The position numbers and the translations under genes are program-made. From NCBI GenBank assembly GCA_000720805.1, contig JODI01000036.1:34558-98557 (forward strand): 64,000 nt of DNA, read 5' to 3'. How positions within the stretch are numbered: the first letter of the stretch is position 1; each line of letters opens with the position of its first letter. The DNA comes from Streptomyces violaceoruber (GTDB lineage Bacteria; Actinomycetota; Actinomycetes; Streptomycetales; Streptomycetaceae). Of the stretch, positions 8,261-19,223 are shown piece by piece. Under the pieces are notes generated by a model. The model searched no databases and was not told the DNA's origin. It saw only the letters and a program-made list of their open reading frames with translations.

Positions 8261-9058
8261 TCACCACTCCAGCGCCCAGGGTTTCCCGGTCCCCGCGAAG
8301 TGACCCACGTTCACACATTCGGTCGCCCCGATCCGCATCCGCCGCGCCAACGGCTGGTGGACGTGGCCGAACAGCGCATACCGGGGCCGCGTACGCCGGA
8401 TGGCATCCAGCAGCGCCCGGCTGCCCCGTTCGAAACGGCGCGCCACGGTGTCGTAGACCAGCTCCGGCACCTCCGGCGGGATGTGCGTGCACAGCACGTC
8501 CACCTCGCCGACCGCCTCGATCTTCGCGGCGTACTCCTCGTCGCTGATCTCGTACGGCGTGTTCATGGGCGTGCGCAGGCCGCCGCCGACGAAGCCGAAG
8601 ACCCGGCCGCCGATCTCCACCCGCTGCCCGTCGAGCACCGTCGTGCCGGGGCCGGCGTACTGCGACCACAAAGGAGGCATGTCGACATTGCCATAGGTGG
8701 CGTATGTGGGGGTCGGGAACGCGGCGAAGAGCTCGGCGTACTGCTTGCGTACGGCCTGTTCGATGACCGCCGCCCGGTCCCCGCCGACGCCCGCCCACAG
8801 CCGGGCCCCGAACTCGCGCGCCTCCTCGAAGCGGCGGGCGGTGCGCAGTTCGACGATGCGGTGGGCGTTCTCGACCCCGAAGAGGTCGGGGAAGATCCCG
8901 CGCGAGTGGTCGGCGTAGTCGAGGAAGAGGACGAGGTCGCCCAGACAGATCAGGGCGTCCGCGCCGTCGCCGGCCCTGGCCAGGTCGCGGGCGTTTCCGT
9001 GCACGTCACTGACCACATGGACGCGCGTCCTGTCGTTACCGGGCGGTGTGGGTGCCAT
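8261..9058 (-). CDS. Calcineurin-like metallophosphoesterase
   Basis: A 265-aa phosphoesterase with the ordered metal-binding motifs SDVHGN, LGDLV, GNVD (a variant of GNHD), THIPP and GHVHQP. A dinuclear metal site is therefore expected; the substrate is unknown. I chose the ATG at 9058: no Shine-Dalgarno sequence precedes it, but TACTCT (9067-9072) ends 8 nt upstream, with GTTCAC 16 nt further as a possible -35. The longer reading frame to 9217 has no initiation signal. Confidence 0.82.
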   Translation of the reverse strand: MAPTPPGNDRTRVHVVSDVHGNARDLARAGDGADALICLGDLVLFLDYADHSRGIFPDLFGVENAHRIVELRTARRFEEAREFGARLWAGVGGDRAAVIEQAVRKQYAELFAAFPTPTYATYGNVDMPPLWSQYAGPGTTVLDGQRVEIGGRVFGFVGGGLRTPMNTPYEISDEEYAAKIEAVGEVDVLCTHIPPEVPELVYDTVARRFERGSRALLDAIRRTRPRYALFGHVHQPLARRMRIGATECVNVGHFAGTGKPWALEW

Positions 9059-9374
9059 GTCGATCAAGAGTAAGCGTGTGCGGCATACGTGAACAGTGGC
9101 GCTCGGGCGCCCGGTTACTGGCCAGTCGGTTAGTGCGTGGACTACTGTGCGTCGAAGAAACACCAATCTGTGTGACGCTGCGAACATCTCGCCGGGGCCC
9201 CCTGTCGAAGAGGCCATACCGACGGGTAACGTCCGGTCGGTCCAGTCGTGCTCAGGATTTCAACCACAGGGTCCTCCAGGCCCCTGATGTGGTTCTTGAG
9301 CACCTGCCCGAGCCTTGGACCGCTCCGTCGCACAACAACGTCGTGGCGCCGGCGCCCTATGAGGAGCAGCAGTC
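9059..9374. other. Divergent intergenic region, leader of the acyl-CoA synthetase gene
   Basis: No convincing gene is present in these 316 bp. The left end holds the probable promoter of the metallophosphoesterase. The right part should carry the promoter and leader of the acyl-CoA synthetase. It contains a hairpin at 9262-9294 (arms aaccaca and tgtggtt with an inner GGG/CCC pairing), which could act in the leader. I could not identify a confident -35/-10 pair for the rightward gene. Confidence 0.5.
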
Positions 9375-11171
9375 TTGCGCGAGTTCAGCCTTCCGGCTTT
9401 GTACGAGGTCCCTGCGGACGGCAATCTCACCGACATCGTCCGCAGAAACGCCGCGCAGCACCCCGATGTCGCCGTCATCGCCCGCAAGGTGGGCGGCAGG
9501 TGGCAGGACGTGACGGCCACCGCCTTCCTCGCGGAGGTGCACACCGCCGCGAAGGGGCTCATCGCCTCGGGCGTGCAGCCCGGCGACCGGGTCGGCCTGA
9601 TGTCCCGTACCCGCTACGAGTGGACGCTGCTGGACTTCGCGATCTGGAGCGCCGGCGCGATCACCGTTCCGGTGTACGAGACCAGTTCGCCGGAGCAGGT
9701 CCAGTGGATCCTCTCCGACTCGGGCGCCACCGCATGCGTCGTCGAGCTGGACAACCACGCGGCGGCCGTCGACTCGGTGCGCGACAGCCTGCCCGCGCTC
9801 AAGCACGTCTGGCAGATCGAGGCCGGCGGCCTGGAGGAGCTGGGGCGCCTCGGGCAGGACGTCACCGACGAGGCCGTGGAGGAGCGCTGCTCGCTCGCCA
9901 AGGCCGACGACCCGGCGACCATCGTGTACACCTCCGGCACCACCGGCCGGCCCAAGGGCTGTGTGCTCACCCACCGCAGCTTCTTCGCCGAGTGCGGGAA
10001 CATCGTGGAGCGGCTGAGGCCGTTGTTCCGCACCGGCGAGTGCTCCGTCCTCCTCTTCCTGCCGCTCGCGCACGTCTTCGGCCGGCTCGTGCAGATCGCT
10101 CCGATGATGGCGCCGATCAAGCTGGGCACCGTCCCGGACATCAAGGACCTCACCAACGAGCTGGCCTCGTTCCGGCCGACGCTGATCCTGGGCGTGCCGC
10201 GCGTCTTCGAGAAGGTCTACAACTCGGCGCGGGCCAAGGCGCAGGCGGACGGCAAGGGCAAGATCTTCGACAAGGCCGCGGACACCGCGATCGCGTACAG
10301 CAGGGCGCTGGACACCCCGTCGGGCCCGTCGCTCGGCCTGAAGATCAAGCACCGGACGTTCGACAAGCTCGTCTACAGCAAGCTGCGCGCGGTGCTCGGC
10401 GGCAAGGGCGAGTACGCCATCTCCGGCGGCGCCCCGCTGGGCGAGCGCCTGGGGCACTTCTTCCGCGGTATCGGCTTCACGGTCCTGGAGGGCTACGGCC
10501 TGACCGAGTCCTGTGCCGCGACGGCCTTCAACCCGTGGGACCGCCAGAAGATCGGCACGGTCGGCCAGCCGCTGCCCGGCTCGGTGATCCGGATCGCGGA
10601 CGACGGCGAGGTGCTGCTGCACGGCGAGCACCTGTTCACCGGGTACTGGAACAACGAGGCCGCGACCGCGGAGGCGCTGGCCGACGGCTGGTTCCACACC
10701 GGTGACATCGGCACCCTCGACGAGGACGGCTACCTGAGGATCACCGGCCGCAAGAAGGAGATCATCGTCACGGCGGGCGGCAAGAACGTGGCCCCGGCCG
10801 TGATCGAGGACCGGATCCGGGCGCACGCGCTGGTCGCGGAGTGCATGGTGGTGGGCGACGGGCGGCCGTTCGTCGGCGCGCTGGTCACCGTCGACGAGGA
10901 GTTCCTGGGCCGTTGGGCCGCCGAGCACGGCAAGCCGGCGGGCTCCACCGCGGCGTCGCTGCGTGATGACGCGGACCTGAACGCGGCGATCCAGGCCGCG
11001 ATCGACGACGGCAACGCCGCGGTGTCGAAGGCGGAATCGGTGCGGAAGTTCCGCATTCTCTCCTCCCAGTTCACGGAGGACTCGGGCCACCTCACGCCGT
11101 CCCTGAAGCTCAAGCGCAACGTGGTGGCGAAGGACTACGCGGCCGAGATCGAGGCCATCTACCAGAAGTAG
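9375..11171 (+). CDS. Long-chain fatty acid-CoA ligase (AMP-binding)
   Basis: A 598-aa acyl-CoA synthetase of the ANL superfamily, activating long-chain fatty acids via an acyl-adenylate to acyl-CoA. Diagnostic segments are the P-loop-like YTSGTTGRPKG (about residue 178), the acyl-site motif GYGLTES, the TGD segment followed by a glycine-rich hinge (FHTGDIG) and the C-terminal GRKKEIIVTAGGKN block with the catalytic Lys region. The start is a TTG at 9375, supported by a GAGGAG sequence 8 nt upstream. Its length is normal for FadD15-type enzymes. Confidence 0.92.
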   Translation: MREFSLPALYEVPADGNLTDIVRRNAAQHPDVAVIARKVGGRWQDVTATAFLAEVHTAAKGLIASGVQPGDRVGLMSRTRYEWTLLDFAIWSAGAITVPVYETSSPEQVQWILSDSGATACVVELDNHAAAVDSVRDSLPALKHVWQIEAGGLEELGRLGQDVTDEAVEERCSLAKADDPATIVYTSGTTGRPKGCVLTHRSFFAECGNIVERLRPLFRTGECSVLLFLPLAHVFGRLVQIAPMMAPIKLGTVPDIKDLTNELASFRPTLILGVPRVFEKVYNSARAKAQADGKGKIFDKAADTAIAYSRALDTPSGPSLGLKIKHRTFDKLVYSKLRAVLGGKGEYAISGGAPLGERLGHFFRGIGFTVLEGYGLTESCAATAFNPWDRQKIGTVGQPLPGSVIRIADDGEVLLHGEHLFTGYWNNEAATAEALADGWFHTGDIGTLDEDGYLRITGRKKEIIVTAGGKNVAPAVIEDRIRAHALVAECMVVGDGRPFVGALVTVDEEFLGRWAAEHGKPAGSTAASLRDDADLNAAIQAAIDDGNAAVSKAESVRKFRILSSQFTEDSGHLTPSLKLKRNVVAKDYAAEIEAIYQK

Positions 11172-11190
11172 CAAGGCCCCTGACGGAACG

Positions 11191-12846
<1,656 letters not shown>

Positions 12847-12917
12847 TTATCCGGTTCCGCCTAGAGGTGCTGCAGGGATTGGCTCGGACCTTTCAAGCCT
12901 CGTTTTCAAGTCTCCCT

Positions 12918-14060
12918 CTACAGAAGCTCCTTGAGCTTCTCGGCGAGGAGGTCCCACCGCCACTTCTCCTCGACCCACGCCCGGCCCCGCTCCCCCATCC
13001 GGCGGCGCAGTTCCGCGTCCCCGAGGAGAGCGACGACGCGTTCGGCGGCCTGCTCCGCGGACCCGCCGCGCACCACCCAGCCGGTCTCCCCGTCGAGCAC
13101 CGCGTCCGGGGCGCCGCCGGAGTCGCCGGCGACGACGGGCAGTCCGGTCGCCGAGGCCTCCAGGTACACGATCCCGAGCCCCTCGACGTCGAGCCCGCCC
13201 CGCCGGGTCCGGCACGGCATCGCGAACACGTCCCCGGCGCCGTAGTGCGCGGGCAGCTCGGACCAGGGCACCGGGCCGGTGAAGCGCACGGAGCCGGCGA
13301 CTCCCCTCTCGTGCGCCAGCTCGCGCAGGTCCTTCTCGTAGGGCCCGCCCCCCACGATCAGCAGCACGGCGTCCGGCTCGGCGGCCAGGATCCGGGGCAT
13401 GGCCCGGATCAGCGTGTCCTGCCCCTTGCGCGGCACCAGCCGGGACACGCACACGACCACCGGCCGGTCGGTCAGCCCGAGCCGCGCCCGGACCTCCTCG
13501 CCTCCCGAACCCGGGTGGAAGGTCTTCTCGTCCACGCCCGGCGGCAGCTGCACCATCCGGGACGCGGCCGAAGGCGTCAGCGCCGTCGCGATCCGCGAGC
13601 GCGTGTACTCGCCGAGGTAGGTGATCGTGTCCGTCGACTCCCCGATCCGCCGCAGCAGTTGCCGCGCGGCGGGCAGCTGGGCCCACCCGGCCTCGTGCCC
13701 GTGGGTGGTGGCCACCAGCCGCTCGGCGCCCGCCTTCCTGAGGGCCGGCGCCATCAGAGCGAGCGGCGCCGCCGCCCCGAACCACACCGACGTACACCCG
13801 TGCTCCCGCAGCAGCCCGACGGCCCTCCGGGTCGCCCCGGGTGTCGGCAGCAGCATGGTCGTGGAGTCCCGTACGACGGTGAAGGGCTGCTCGGCGTCGA
13901 ACGCGGCCGTCGCCTCGATCCCCTCCCGCGAGCGCTTCCAGGTGGAGGCGTACACCACCAGCCGCTCGGGGTCGAGCCGCAGCGCCATGTTGTGCAGGAA
14001 CGCCTGGATCCCGCCCGGCCGGGGCGGGAAGTCGTTCGTGACGACGAGAGTCTTGTCCAT
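12918..14060 (-). CDS. pimB: GT4 glycosyltransferase, PimB'-like mannosyltransferase
   Basis: A 380-aa GT-B glycosyltransferase. The N-terminal half begins TLVVTNDFPPRPGGIQ, with the Gly-rich loop typical of GDP-mannose enzymes acting on phosphatidylinositol mannosides. The C-terminal half has the nucleotide-sugar EX7E motif EGLGIVYLE. In mycobacteria the related PimB' adds the second mannose to PIM; the substrate here is inferred from family. It is probably a membrane-associated cytosolic enzyme. The ATG has no Shine-Dalgarno sequence and has TAGGGT (14069-14074) ending 8 nt upstream, so a leaderless mRNA is likely. A GT87-like gene is divergent to it. Confidence 0.82.
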   Translation of the reverse strand: MDKTLVVTNDFPPRPGGIQAFLHNMALRLDPERLVVYASTWKRSREGIEATAAFDAEQPFTVVRDSTTMLLPTPGATRRAVGLLREHGCTSVWFGAAAPLALMAPALRKAGAERLVATTHGHEAGWAQLPAARQLLRRIGESTDTITYLGEYTRSRIATALTPSAASRMVQLPPGVDEKTFHPGSGGEEVRARLGLTDRPVVVCVSRLVPRKGQDTLIRAMPRILAAEPDAVLLIVGGGPYEKDLRELAHERGVAGSVRFTGPVPWSELPAHYGAGDVFAMPCRTRRGGLDVEGLGIVYLEASATGLPVVAGDSGGAPDAVLDGETGWVVRGGSAEQAAERVVALLGDAELRRRMGERGRAWVEEKWRWDLLAEKLKELL

Positions 14061-14179
14061 CGCCGCAGACCCTACCCAACCGCCTTCCCACGGCGGCCGA
14101 CGGCCGCGTGTGTGGCACGCTCACCACAGCGCGGGACATCATGTTCCCGCGGAACGCGAATCGAACGGCAGGGGATCAG

Positions 14180-15415
14180 GTGGAGACGACGGGCGCGAGG
14201 CGGTCACTGACGTGCCTGCTGCTCACCTGGGGCGTGACCAGGCTGCTGCTGTTGCTCTTCGTGTTCAAGGTGTACGTCTTCCCCGGCCCGGACGTCACCA
14301 GCGACGTGTCGGCCATCTACCAGGGCTGGTACGACGTGCTGCGCACCGGCACCTTCCCGCTGGACGACGTCACCTGGCAGTACCCGCCCGCCGCCGCCCT
14401 CGCGATCCTCTCCCCCGCGCTGCTGCCCGGCCTGGACTACGCCTCCGCGTTCTTCGTCCTGGCCTTCCTCGCCGACCTGGCCGTCCTCGCCCTGCTGGTG
14501 TACGCGGGCCTGCGCCCCGGCCGAAGGCTGCGCGGCGCGTGGGTGTGGGTGGCGGGCGTCCCGCTGCTCGGGCCGACCGTGTACGCCCGCTACGACGTGA
14601 TGGTCGTCGCGGTCGCCGTCGCCGCCCTGCTCTCGGGCTCCCGGCACCCCCGGCTGATGGGCGCCCTCGCGGGCTTCGCGGCGATGCTGAAGGTGTGGCC
14701 GGCGATGCTGCTCCTGGGCGCCCGCGCGCGCGGGAGCTGGGCCGCGGCGGCGGTGACCGTCTCCGGGCTGGCCGCGGCGTTCGCCGTCACCATGCCCGGC
14801 GCCTTCGCCTTCGTGACCTTCCAGCGCGACCGGGGCACCGAGGTGGAGTCGCTCGGCTCCCTCGTCTTCCACGTGGCCCGGCACCACGGCTGGCCCGGGG
14901 AGGTGCTGCTGAACTACGGCTCGGTCGAGTTCCTCGGGCCGTGGGTGAACATCGTCAGCACGGCCGCGCTCGCCCTGACCGGCATGGCCTTCGGCTGGCT
15001 GCTCCTGTGGCGGCTGCTGGCGACCCGGTTCGAGGCGCACACCATGGCCGACGCCGCCTTCGTGGCGGTGCTGATGTTCACCACCACCAGCCGGGTGATC
15101 AGCCCGCAGTACATGGTGTGGCTGGTCGGCCTCGCGGCGGTCTGCCTGGGCTTCCGGGCGAGCCGGATGGCGGCCCCGGCCGCCCTGGTGCTGGCGGCGT
15201 GCTTCGTGACGGTCCTGGAGTTCCCGCTCTGGTTCGCGCACGTCGTGGCGAGCGACCCGCTCGGTGTCACCCTCATCGCCGTCCGCAACGGCCTGCTGGT
15301 CCTCGCCACCGTGGCCGCCGCCCGCGTCCTGTGGCGCGAGACGGTGCCGAGGCCGGAGCCGGCCCACGTGCCGGGTCGGGCCGCCCACGCCCAGGAGGCC
15401 CCGGCCTCCTCCTGA
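14180..15415 (+). CDS. GT87-like (DUF2029) polytopic membrane glycosyltransferase
   Basis: A protein of about 411 aa with roughly ten hydrophobic segments spread along its length and an early acidic loop (PGPDVTSD), as in polyprenyl-phosphate-mannose-dependent GT87/GT-C enzymes. These transfer sugars to lipid or glycan acceptors outside the membrane. Divergent pairing with the PimB-like gene fits a role in PIM or lipoglycan synthesis, but this is inference. I favour the GTG at 14180 (AGGGGA 4 nt upstream); an ATG at 14141 and a GTG at 14108 are in frame. Confidence 0.72.
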   Translation: METTGARRSLTCLLLTWGVTRLLLLLFVFKVYVFPGPDVTSDVSAIYQGWYDVLRTGTFPLDDVTWQYPPAAALAILSPALLPGLDYASAFFVLAFLADLAVLALLVYAGLRPGRRLRGAWVWVAGVPLLGPTVYARYDVMVVAVAVAALLSGSRHPRLMGALAGFAAMLKVWPAMLLLGARARGSWAAAAVTVSGLAAAFAVTMPGAFAFVTFQRDRGTEVESLGSLVFHVARHHGWPGEVLLNYGSVEFLGPWVNIVSTAALALTGMAFGWLLLWRLLATRFEAHTMADAAFVAVLMFTTTSRVISPQYMVWLVGLAAVCLGFRASRMAAPAALVLAACFVTVLEFPLWFAHVVASDPLGVTLIAVRNGLLVLATVAAARVLWRETVPRPEPAHVPGRAAHAQEAPASS

Positions 15416-15466
15416 GCCCGGCCCGCCTGCCCGGAACGCACTCCCGCGATCCGGTCCCGCCCACCG

Positions 15467-16660
15467 TCAGCCCAACTCCGCCCGCAGATGGTCCCGCCAC
15501 TGCGCGGTGAACTCCTCCGGTGTCGTGTCGAGGACCTTCCTCATGGCGTCCTCGACCGCACCCGCCCGCTTCTGGTGCGCGCCCACGACCCGGTAGAACT
15601 CGTCCAGGCGGACCTCGCCCCACTGCTCGGCGATCATCCGGCAGGCCATCCAGCCGGCCTCGTACGCCCGTGCCAGATCGGTCGCGTCCCCGCTGAAGCC
15701 GAAGTCCTGGTCGGTCGGCAGCGCGGCCGGTGTCCTGCCCGCGTGCACGGCCTCCTGCAGCTCGGGCGCGGCCTGCGCGGGCGTTCGGCCGCTGTCGCGG
15801 TAGCCGGCCCAGTCCGCGTACCCCTCGGACAGCCACAGCGGGGTCGCCGGGGTGGTGTGGGCGCGGGTGGCGACATGAGTGGTCTCGTGGGTGAGCACGA
15901 CCTGTTTGCCGAGCGCGCCGAGGACGCCGTACGCGTCGGGGTTGACGATGATCCGGTCGGCGGGAGCCCGCGCCGGGGCGCCGGTCTCGCCGGTGGTGAC
16001 GGCGGCGATCCCCCGGTACGCCGAGGCGGGCGAGCCGAGCAGCCCCGCCATGCCCGCCAGCGACTGCGGTACGACGACCACGACGTGCCGGGACCAGTCG
16101 GTGCCCCACGCGTCCGACACGGCGGGCACGGCACGGTCCGCCAGGTCGGCGTAGGAGTGCAGTGCCTCACCGCTCTGTCCGACCCCCATGACCAGGCTGT
16201 GCTTCCCGCGGACGACGGTCACCTCGCCCTGGTCCCACAGCAGCTGGGGGGACTTCCTGGCGGGCTGCTCGGCGTCCACGTACCACCGGCCGCCCGCGTC
16301 CCGGGAGAGCTTCAGGGTGCGGCCGACGGTGACGGGGGCCCGGTCGTAGCCCTGGACGCGGTAGCCGAGCTGGGCGTCGGCGGTGGCGGTGGCCCCGGTG
16401 CGGTGCAGGGCGGTGACGCGGTAGGACCAGGCGGCGAGCGGGACCGCGCTGAGGTTCTCGAACCAGCTCAGGGCGCCGGTCCGGACGAACGCCGCCCGGT
16501 CCCGGTCGAGCACCGCGGTCGCGCGCCGGTCGAGGATCCGTTGGAGGTCCGTCCGCGCGCTGTCGGCGGCGGGCTTTCCGCCGCAGCCCACCAGGCCCAC
16601 GAGCAGCAACAGGCACAACGCCACGACTCCGGGTCCCGACGCCCTCCCTCGACCTGCCAC
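15467..16660 (-). CDS. Lipoprotein with gluzincin-type metallopeptidase motif
   Basis: A 397-aa secreted lipoprotein: lipobox LVGC with the lipid-bearing Cys at residue 26. The C-terminal half has HETTH at 258-262 and a downstream ESEGYAD-like segment (LSEGYADW, Glu at about 279), the zinc-ligand arrangement of HEXXH gluzincins. The N-terminal half looks like an NTF2/SnoaL-type or beta-rich binding domain. A cell-surface metallopeptidase is likely; the substrate is unknown. The GTG start has no Shine-Dalgarno sequence and TACGAT (16667-16672) ends 6 nt upstream, suggesting a leaderless mRNA. Confidence 0.8.
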   Translation of the reverse strand: MAGRGRASGPGVVALCLLLLVGLVGCGGKPAADSARTDLQRILDRRATAVLDRDRAAFVRTGALSWFENLSAVPLAAWSYRVTALHRTGATATADAQLGYRVQGYDRAPVTVGRTLKLSRDAGGRWYVDAEQPARKSPQLLWDQGEVTVVRGKHSLVMGVGQSGEALHSYADLADRAVPAVSDAWGTDWSRHVVVVVPQSLAGMAGLLGSPASAYRGIAAVTTGETGAPARAPADRIIVNPDAYGVLGALGKQVVLTHETTHVATRAHTTPATPLWLSEGYADWAGYRDSGRTPAQAAPELQEAVHAGRTPAALPTDQDFGFSGDATDLARAYEAGWMACRMIAEQWGEVRLDEFYRVVGAHQKRAGAVEDAMRKVLDTTPEEFTAQWRDHLRAELG

Positions 16661-16693
16661 GCTCCGATCGTACGGGGGCGTACGGGCACGCGG

Positions 16694-17716
16694 TCAGACC
16701 CGTGTCACGGTCGCGCCCGGGATCATGTCCACCGGGTCGTAACGCACCGGTGCACCGGGGTAGGGCGCGTGGATCACCTGGCCGTTGCCCATGTACATCG
16801 CGACATGGCTGGCGTCGTTTCGGTAGGTGACCAGATCGCCGGGCAGCGCCTGGGAGAGCGGGACCTGCCGGCCGGCGAAGCGCTGGGCCTGCGAGGTGCG
16901 CGGCAGCGCGACGCCGGCCTGCGCGTACGACCACTGCATCAGGCCCGAACAGTCGAAGCCGGAGGGACCGTTGGCGCCCCAGACGTACGGCTTGCCGAGC
17001 GCGGAGCGGACCGCGGCGACGGCGGCCGCCGCCCGGGCCGAGGACGCCGCGGCGCTCCCGAGGCCGGGCAGGTCGGCGCGGCCGGCACGCGAGGCCCGGT
17101 CGTAGACGGCCCGCTCGCCGGAGGGCAGGGAGTTGAGCAGTGCCCGGGCCTTGGCGAGTTTCCTCTCCACGGACCGCTTGTGGGAGGCGACGGCCTTGCG
17201 GCTCTTCTCCAGCTCGCCGAGCGTGCGGGCCGCGGCGGAGCGCTCCTGGGCTAGTTCACGCATGGCCGACTGGAGCTCCTTGAGTTCACCGGCCTGCTGG
17301 AGGGTGATCCGGTCGAGGGCGGCGGCCTTGTCGAGGTAGTCGTCCGGGTCGTCGGAGAACAGCAGCGCGAGGGACGGGTCGAGGCCGCCGGCGCGGTACT
17401 GGGCGCCGGCCAGCGAACCGAGCGCGTCCCGCATGGAGTTGATGCGCTCCTGCTGCCGGGCGATCCGGTCCTGGGCGCCGCTCACCTCCTCACGCAGCGA
17501 GTCGGCGCGCTCGTCGGCCTTGTTGAAGGCCTCGGTGGCTTTCTCGGCCTCCTCGTAGAGACGGTCCACCTCGGCACGGGTGTCGTCGTGCGGGGCGGCG
17601 ACGGCCGAGGTGGCCGGCAGGACCCCGAGGGCCGCGGCCGCGGCTGACATGACGCAGAGCGCTGCACTGGCGCCCCGGTCGAACCCGGACGGTGCAAGGC
17701 GGCGATGGGACCCCAC
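16694..17716 (-). CDS. Secreted NlpC/P60 peptidoglycan endopeptidase (paralogue 1)
   Basis: A 340-aa cell-wall hydrolase. It has an Ala-rich signal peptide, a long coiled-coil region (about residues 40-200), an Ala-rich linker and a C-terminal NlpC/P60 domain with catalytic Cys in FDCSGLMQW and His in ASHVAMYMGNG. It likely cleaves gamma-D-Glu-mDAP-type bonds and shares the architecture of RipA-like enzymes. I chose the GTG at 17716 because the paralogue downstream on the map starts at the same aligned point (VGSHRR against VASHRR) with the same GAAGGAG upstream. Confidence 0.87.
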   Translation of the reverse strand: MGSHRRLAPSGFDRGASAALCVMSAAAAALGVLPATSAVAAPHDDTRAEVDRLYEEAEKATEAFNKADERADSLREEVSGAQDRIARQQERINSMRDALGSLAGAQYRAGGLDPSLALLFSDDPDDYLDKAAALDRITLQQAGELKELQSAMRELAQERSAAARTLGELEKSRKAVASHKRSVERKLAKARALLNSLPSGERAVYDRASRAGRADLPGLGSAAASSARAAAAVAAVRSALGKPYVWGANGPSGFDCSGLMQWSYAQAGVALPRTSQAQRFAGRQVPLSQALPGDLVTYRNDASHVAMYMGNGQVIHAPYPGAPVRYDPVDMIPGATVTRV

Positions 17717-17816
17717 GGGAAGCCGCACTCCTTCCGCTGGCGGACAAGGAAACGCGGCAGACAGTAGCCCCGCACCGGGGCCCTCACCAACGACCTCCGT
17801 GGGTGCGCAAACGGGC

Positions 17817-17850
17817 CGCCCCGCCTCTGACGCAGGTCACAGGCGGGGCG
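17817..17850 (-). terminator. Hairpin between the two NlpC/P60 genes
   Basis: A perfect 10-bp stem (cgccccgcct at 17817-17826 with aggcggggcg at 17841-17850) encloses a 14-nt loop. It lies downstream of the second NlpC/P60 gene on the minus strand and before the first. There is no U-tract, which is usual in Streptomyces. Confidence 0.5.
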
Positions 17851-17973
17851 CGGGCTCAGTTCACGGTGTTGTGATTCGCCCGTTCGGGCGGGTGGGGTGT
17901 CCTGATCCTGGACTCGGAACTCGGACCCGGATCCCGGACCGGGAAACTCGACCGAGACCCTGACCGGCCAGGA

Positions 17974-19014
17974 TCAGACGCGGACGCCGAACATGAACGG
18001 GCCGCCGATCGTGCCCATCGACTCGTAGCGGACGACCGTGCCGGTGCGGGGCGCGTGGATGATCTGGCCGTTGCCCGCGTAGAGACCGACATGGTGCAGG
18101 TCGTTGAAGAAGAACACCAGGTCGCCGACCTGGAGCTGACTCTGGGAGTAGATCCGCGTCCCTATGGTGGCCTGGGCCTCCGAGGTGCGCGGGATGCCTA
18201 CGCCGGCCTGGCCGTAGGCCCAGGAGGTCAGGCCCGAGCAGTCGTAGGTGGCGGTGCCGGTGGCGCCAAAGAAGTACGGCTTGCCGAGCTGGCTCTGGGC
18301 GGCCCGGAAGGCGATGGCGGCGCGACCGGAGCCGGCGGGGACGTCACCGAGGTCCACCCGCTGGGCCGAGTCACGGCTGGCGCGCTCCTGCTGGGCGGAG
18401 AGGGCGGCCTTCTGGGCGGCCGTCAGCGAGTTGAGAAGCTTGCGCGCCTCGGCCAGCTTGCTCTGGACCTGCTGCTTCTTCTTGCCCAGCTCGGTGCGGG
18501 TGGAGGCGAGGTCCTTGAGCTTCTCGGACGCCTCGGAGCGGTCCTGGGCGAGCTCGCGCTGCTTCTCCTGGATCTTCTTCAGCGCCTCGACCTGCTGGGC
18601 GCTGAGCTGGTCGGCGGTGGACGCCTTGTCCAGGTAGTCGTCCGGGTTCGACGACAGGAAGAGCTGCAGGGAGGAGTCGATGCTGCCGGTGCGGTACTGG
18701 GCGGCGGCTGCCAGACCCATGGAGTCGCGCAGCTCGTTGAGCTCGCCCTGACCCCGGGCGACGTTGTCCTGGATGGTGGAGATCTCCTTCTGGAGCTTCT
18801 CCTGCTTCTCCTTGGCCCCGTTGTACTTCTCGGTGGCCGCCTCGGCGTCCTCGTAGAGCTTGTCGACCTTGGACTTGACCTCGTCCACGCTCGGCTTCTC
18901 GCTCGGCGCCGCGTTGGCGGCGTTGGCGCTGAAGGCGACGGCAGCGGCGGCAGCAGTGGTGAGCACGGTCACACGAGCACGGCTCGGCTGCTTGGGTCGA
19001 CGGTGGGACGCCAC
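17974..19014 (-). CDS. Secreted NlpC/P60 peptidoglycan endopeptidase (paralogue 2)
   Basis: A 346-aa hydrolase with the same plan as its neighbour: signal peptide ending near AANAAPSE, coiled coil of about 160 residues with a YLDKAST segment matching the paralogue, and a C-terminal NlpC/P60 domain (Cys in YDCSGLTSW, His in DLHHVGLYAGNG). The two genes are an old tandem duplication. The GTG at 19014 is preceded by GAAGGAG 9 nt upstream; the ATG 30 nt earlier would contain the Shine-Dalgarno sequence inside the gene and is rejected. Confidence 0.9.
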   Translation of the reverse strand: MASHRRPKQPSRARVTVLTTAAAAAVAFSANAANAAPSEKPSVDEVKSKVDKLYEDAEAATEKYNGAKEKQEKLQKEISTIQDNVARGQGELNELRDSMGLAAAAQYRTGSIDSSLQLFLSSNPDDYLDKASTADQLSAQQVEALKKIQEKQRELAQDRSEASEKLKDLASTRTELGKKKQQVQSKLAEARKLLNSLTAAQKAALSAQQERASRDSAQRVDLGDVPAGSGRAAIAFRAAQSQLGKPYFFGATGTATYDCSGLTSWAYGQAGVGIPRTSEAQATIGTRIYSQSQLQVGDLVFFFNDLHHVGLYAGNGQIIHAPRTGTVVRYESMGTIGGPFMFGVRV

Positions 19015-19064
19015 GGAGGTGAACTCCTTCTTTTGAGTGATCACCCGCTTGGAGGTTCGAGGTG

Positions 19065-19094
19065 ACCCTAGTGACCTTCCTGTGATCAGTTCAA
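19065..19094 (-). promoter_or_regulatory. Probable sigma-HrdB-type promoter of NlpC/P60 paralogue 2
   Basis: Read on the minus strand: -35 TTGAAC (19089-19094), an 18-nt spacer, -10 TAGGGT (19065-19070). Transcription would start near 19058, giving a leader of about 45 nt containing the GAAGGAG ribosome-binding site. Confidence 0.5.
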
Positions 19095-19223
19095 ATCCTC
19101 ACACGAAAAATCTCGTCACACCCCGCATTCTTTGCACTCAACTCACAGGAAGTAACGCGAGCTTGACGCTACGCTGGGTGACAGTTCCGTCAATTCGGGC
19201 GTTAAACCCCTACGTTGGCGTTT

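Noticed and set aside
17717..19223. c-di-AMP (ydaO-type) riboswitch before the NlpC/P60 genes
   Set aside because: Some Streptomyces wall hydrolases have one, but the characteristic core is absent and the leader of paralogue 2 is only about 45 nt.
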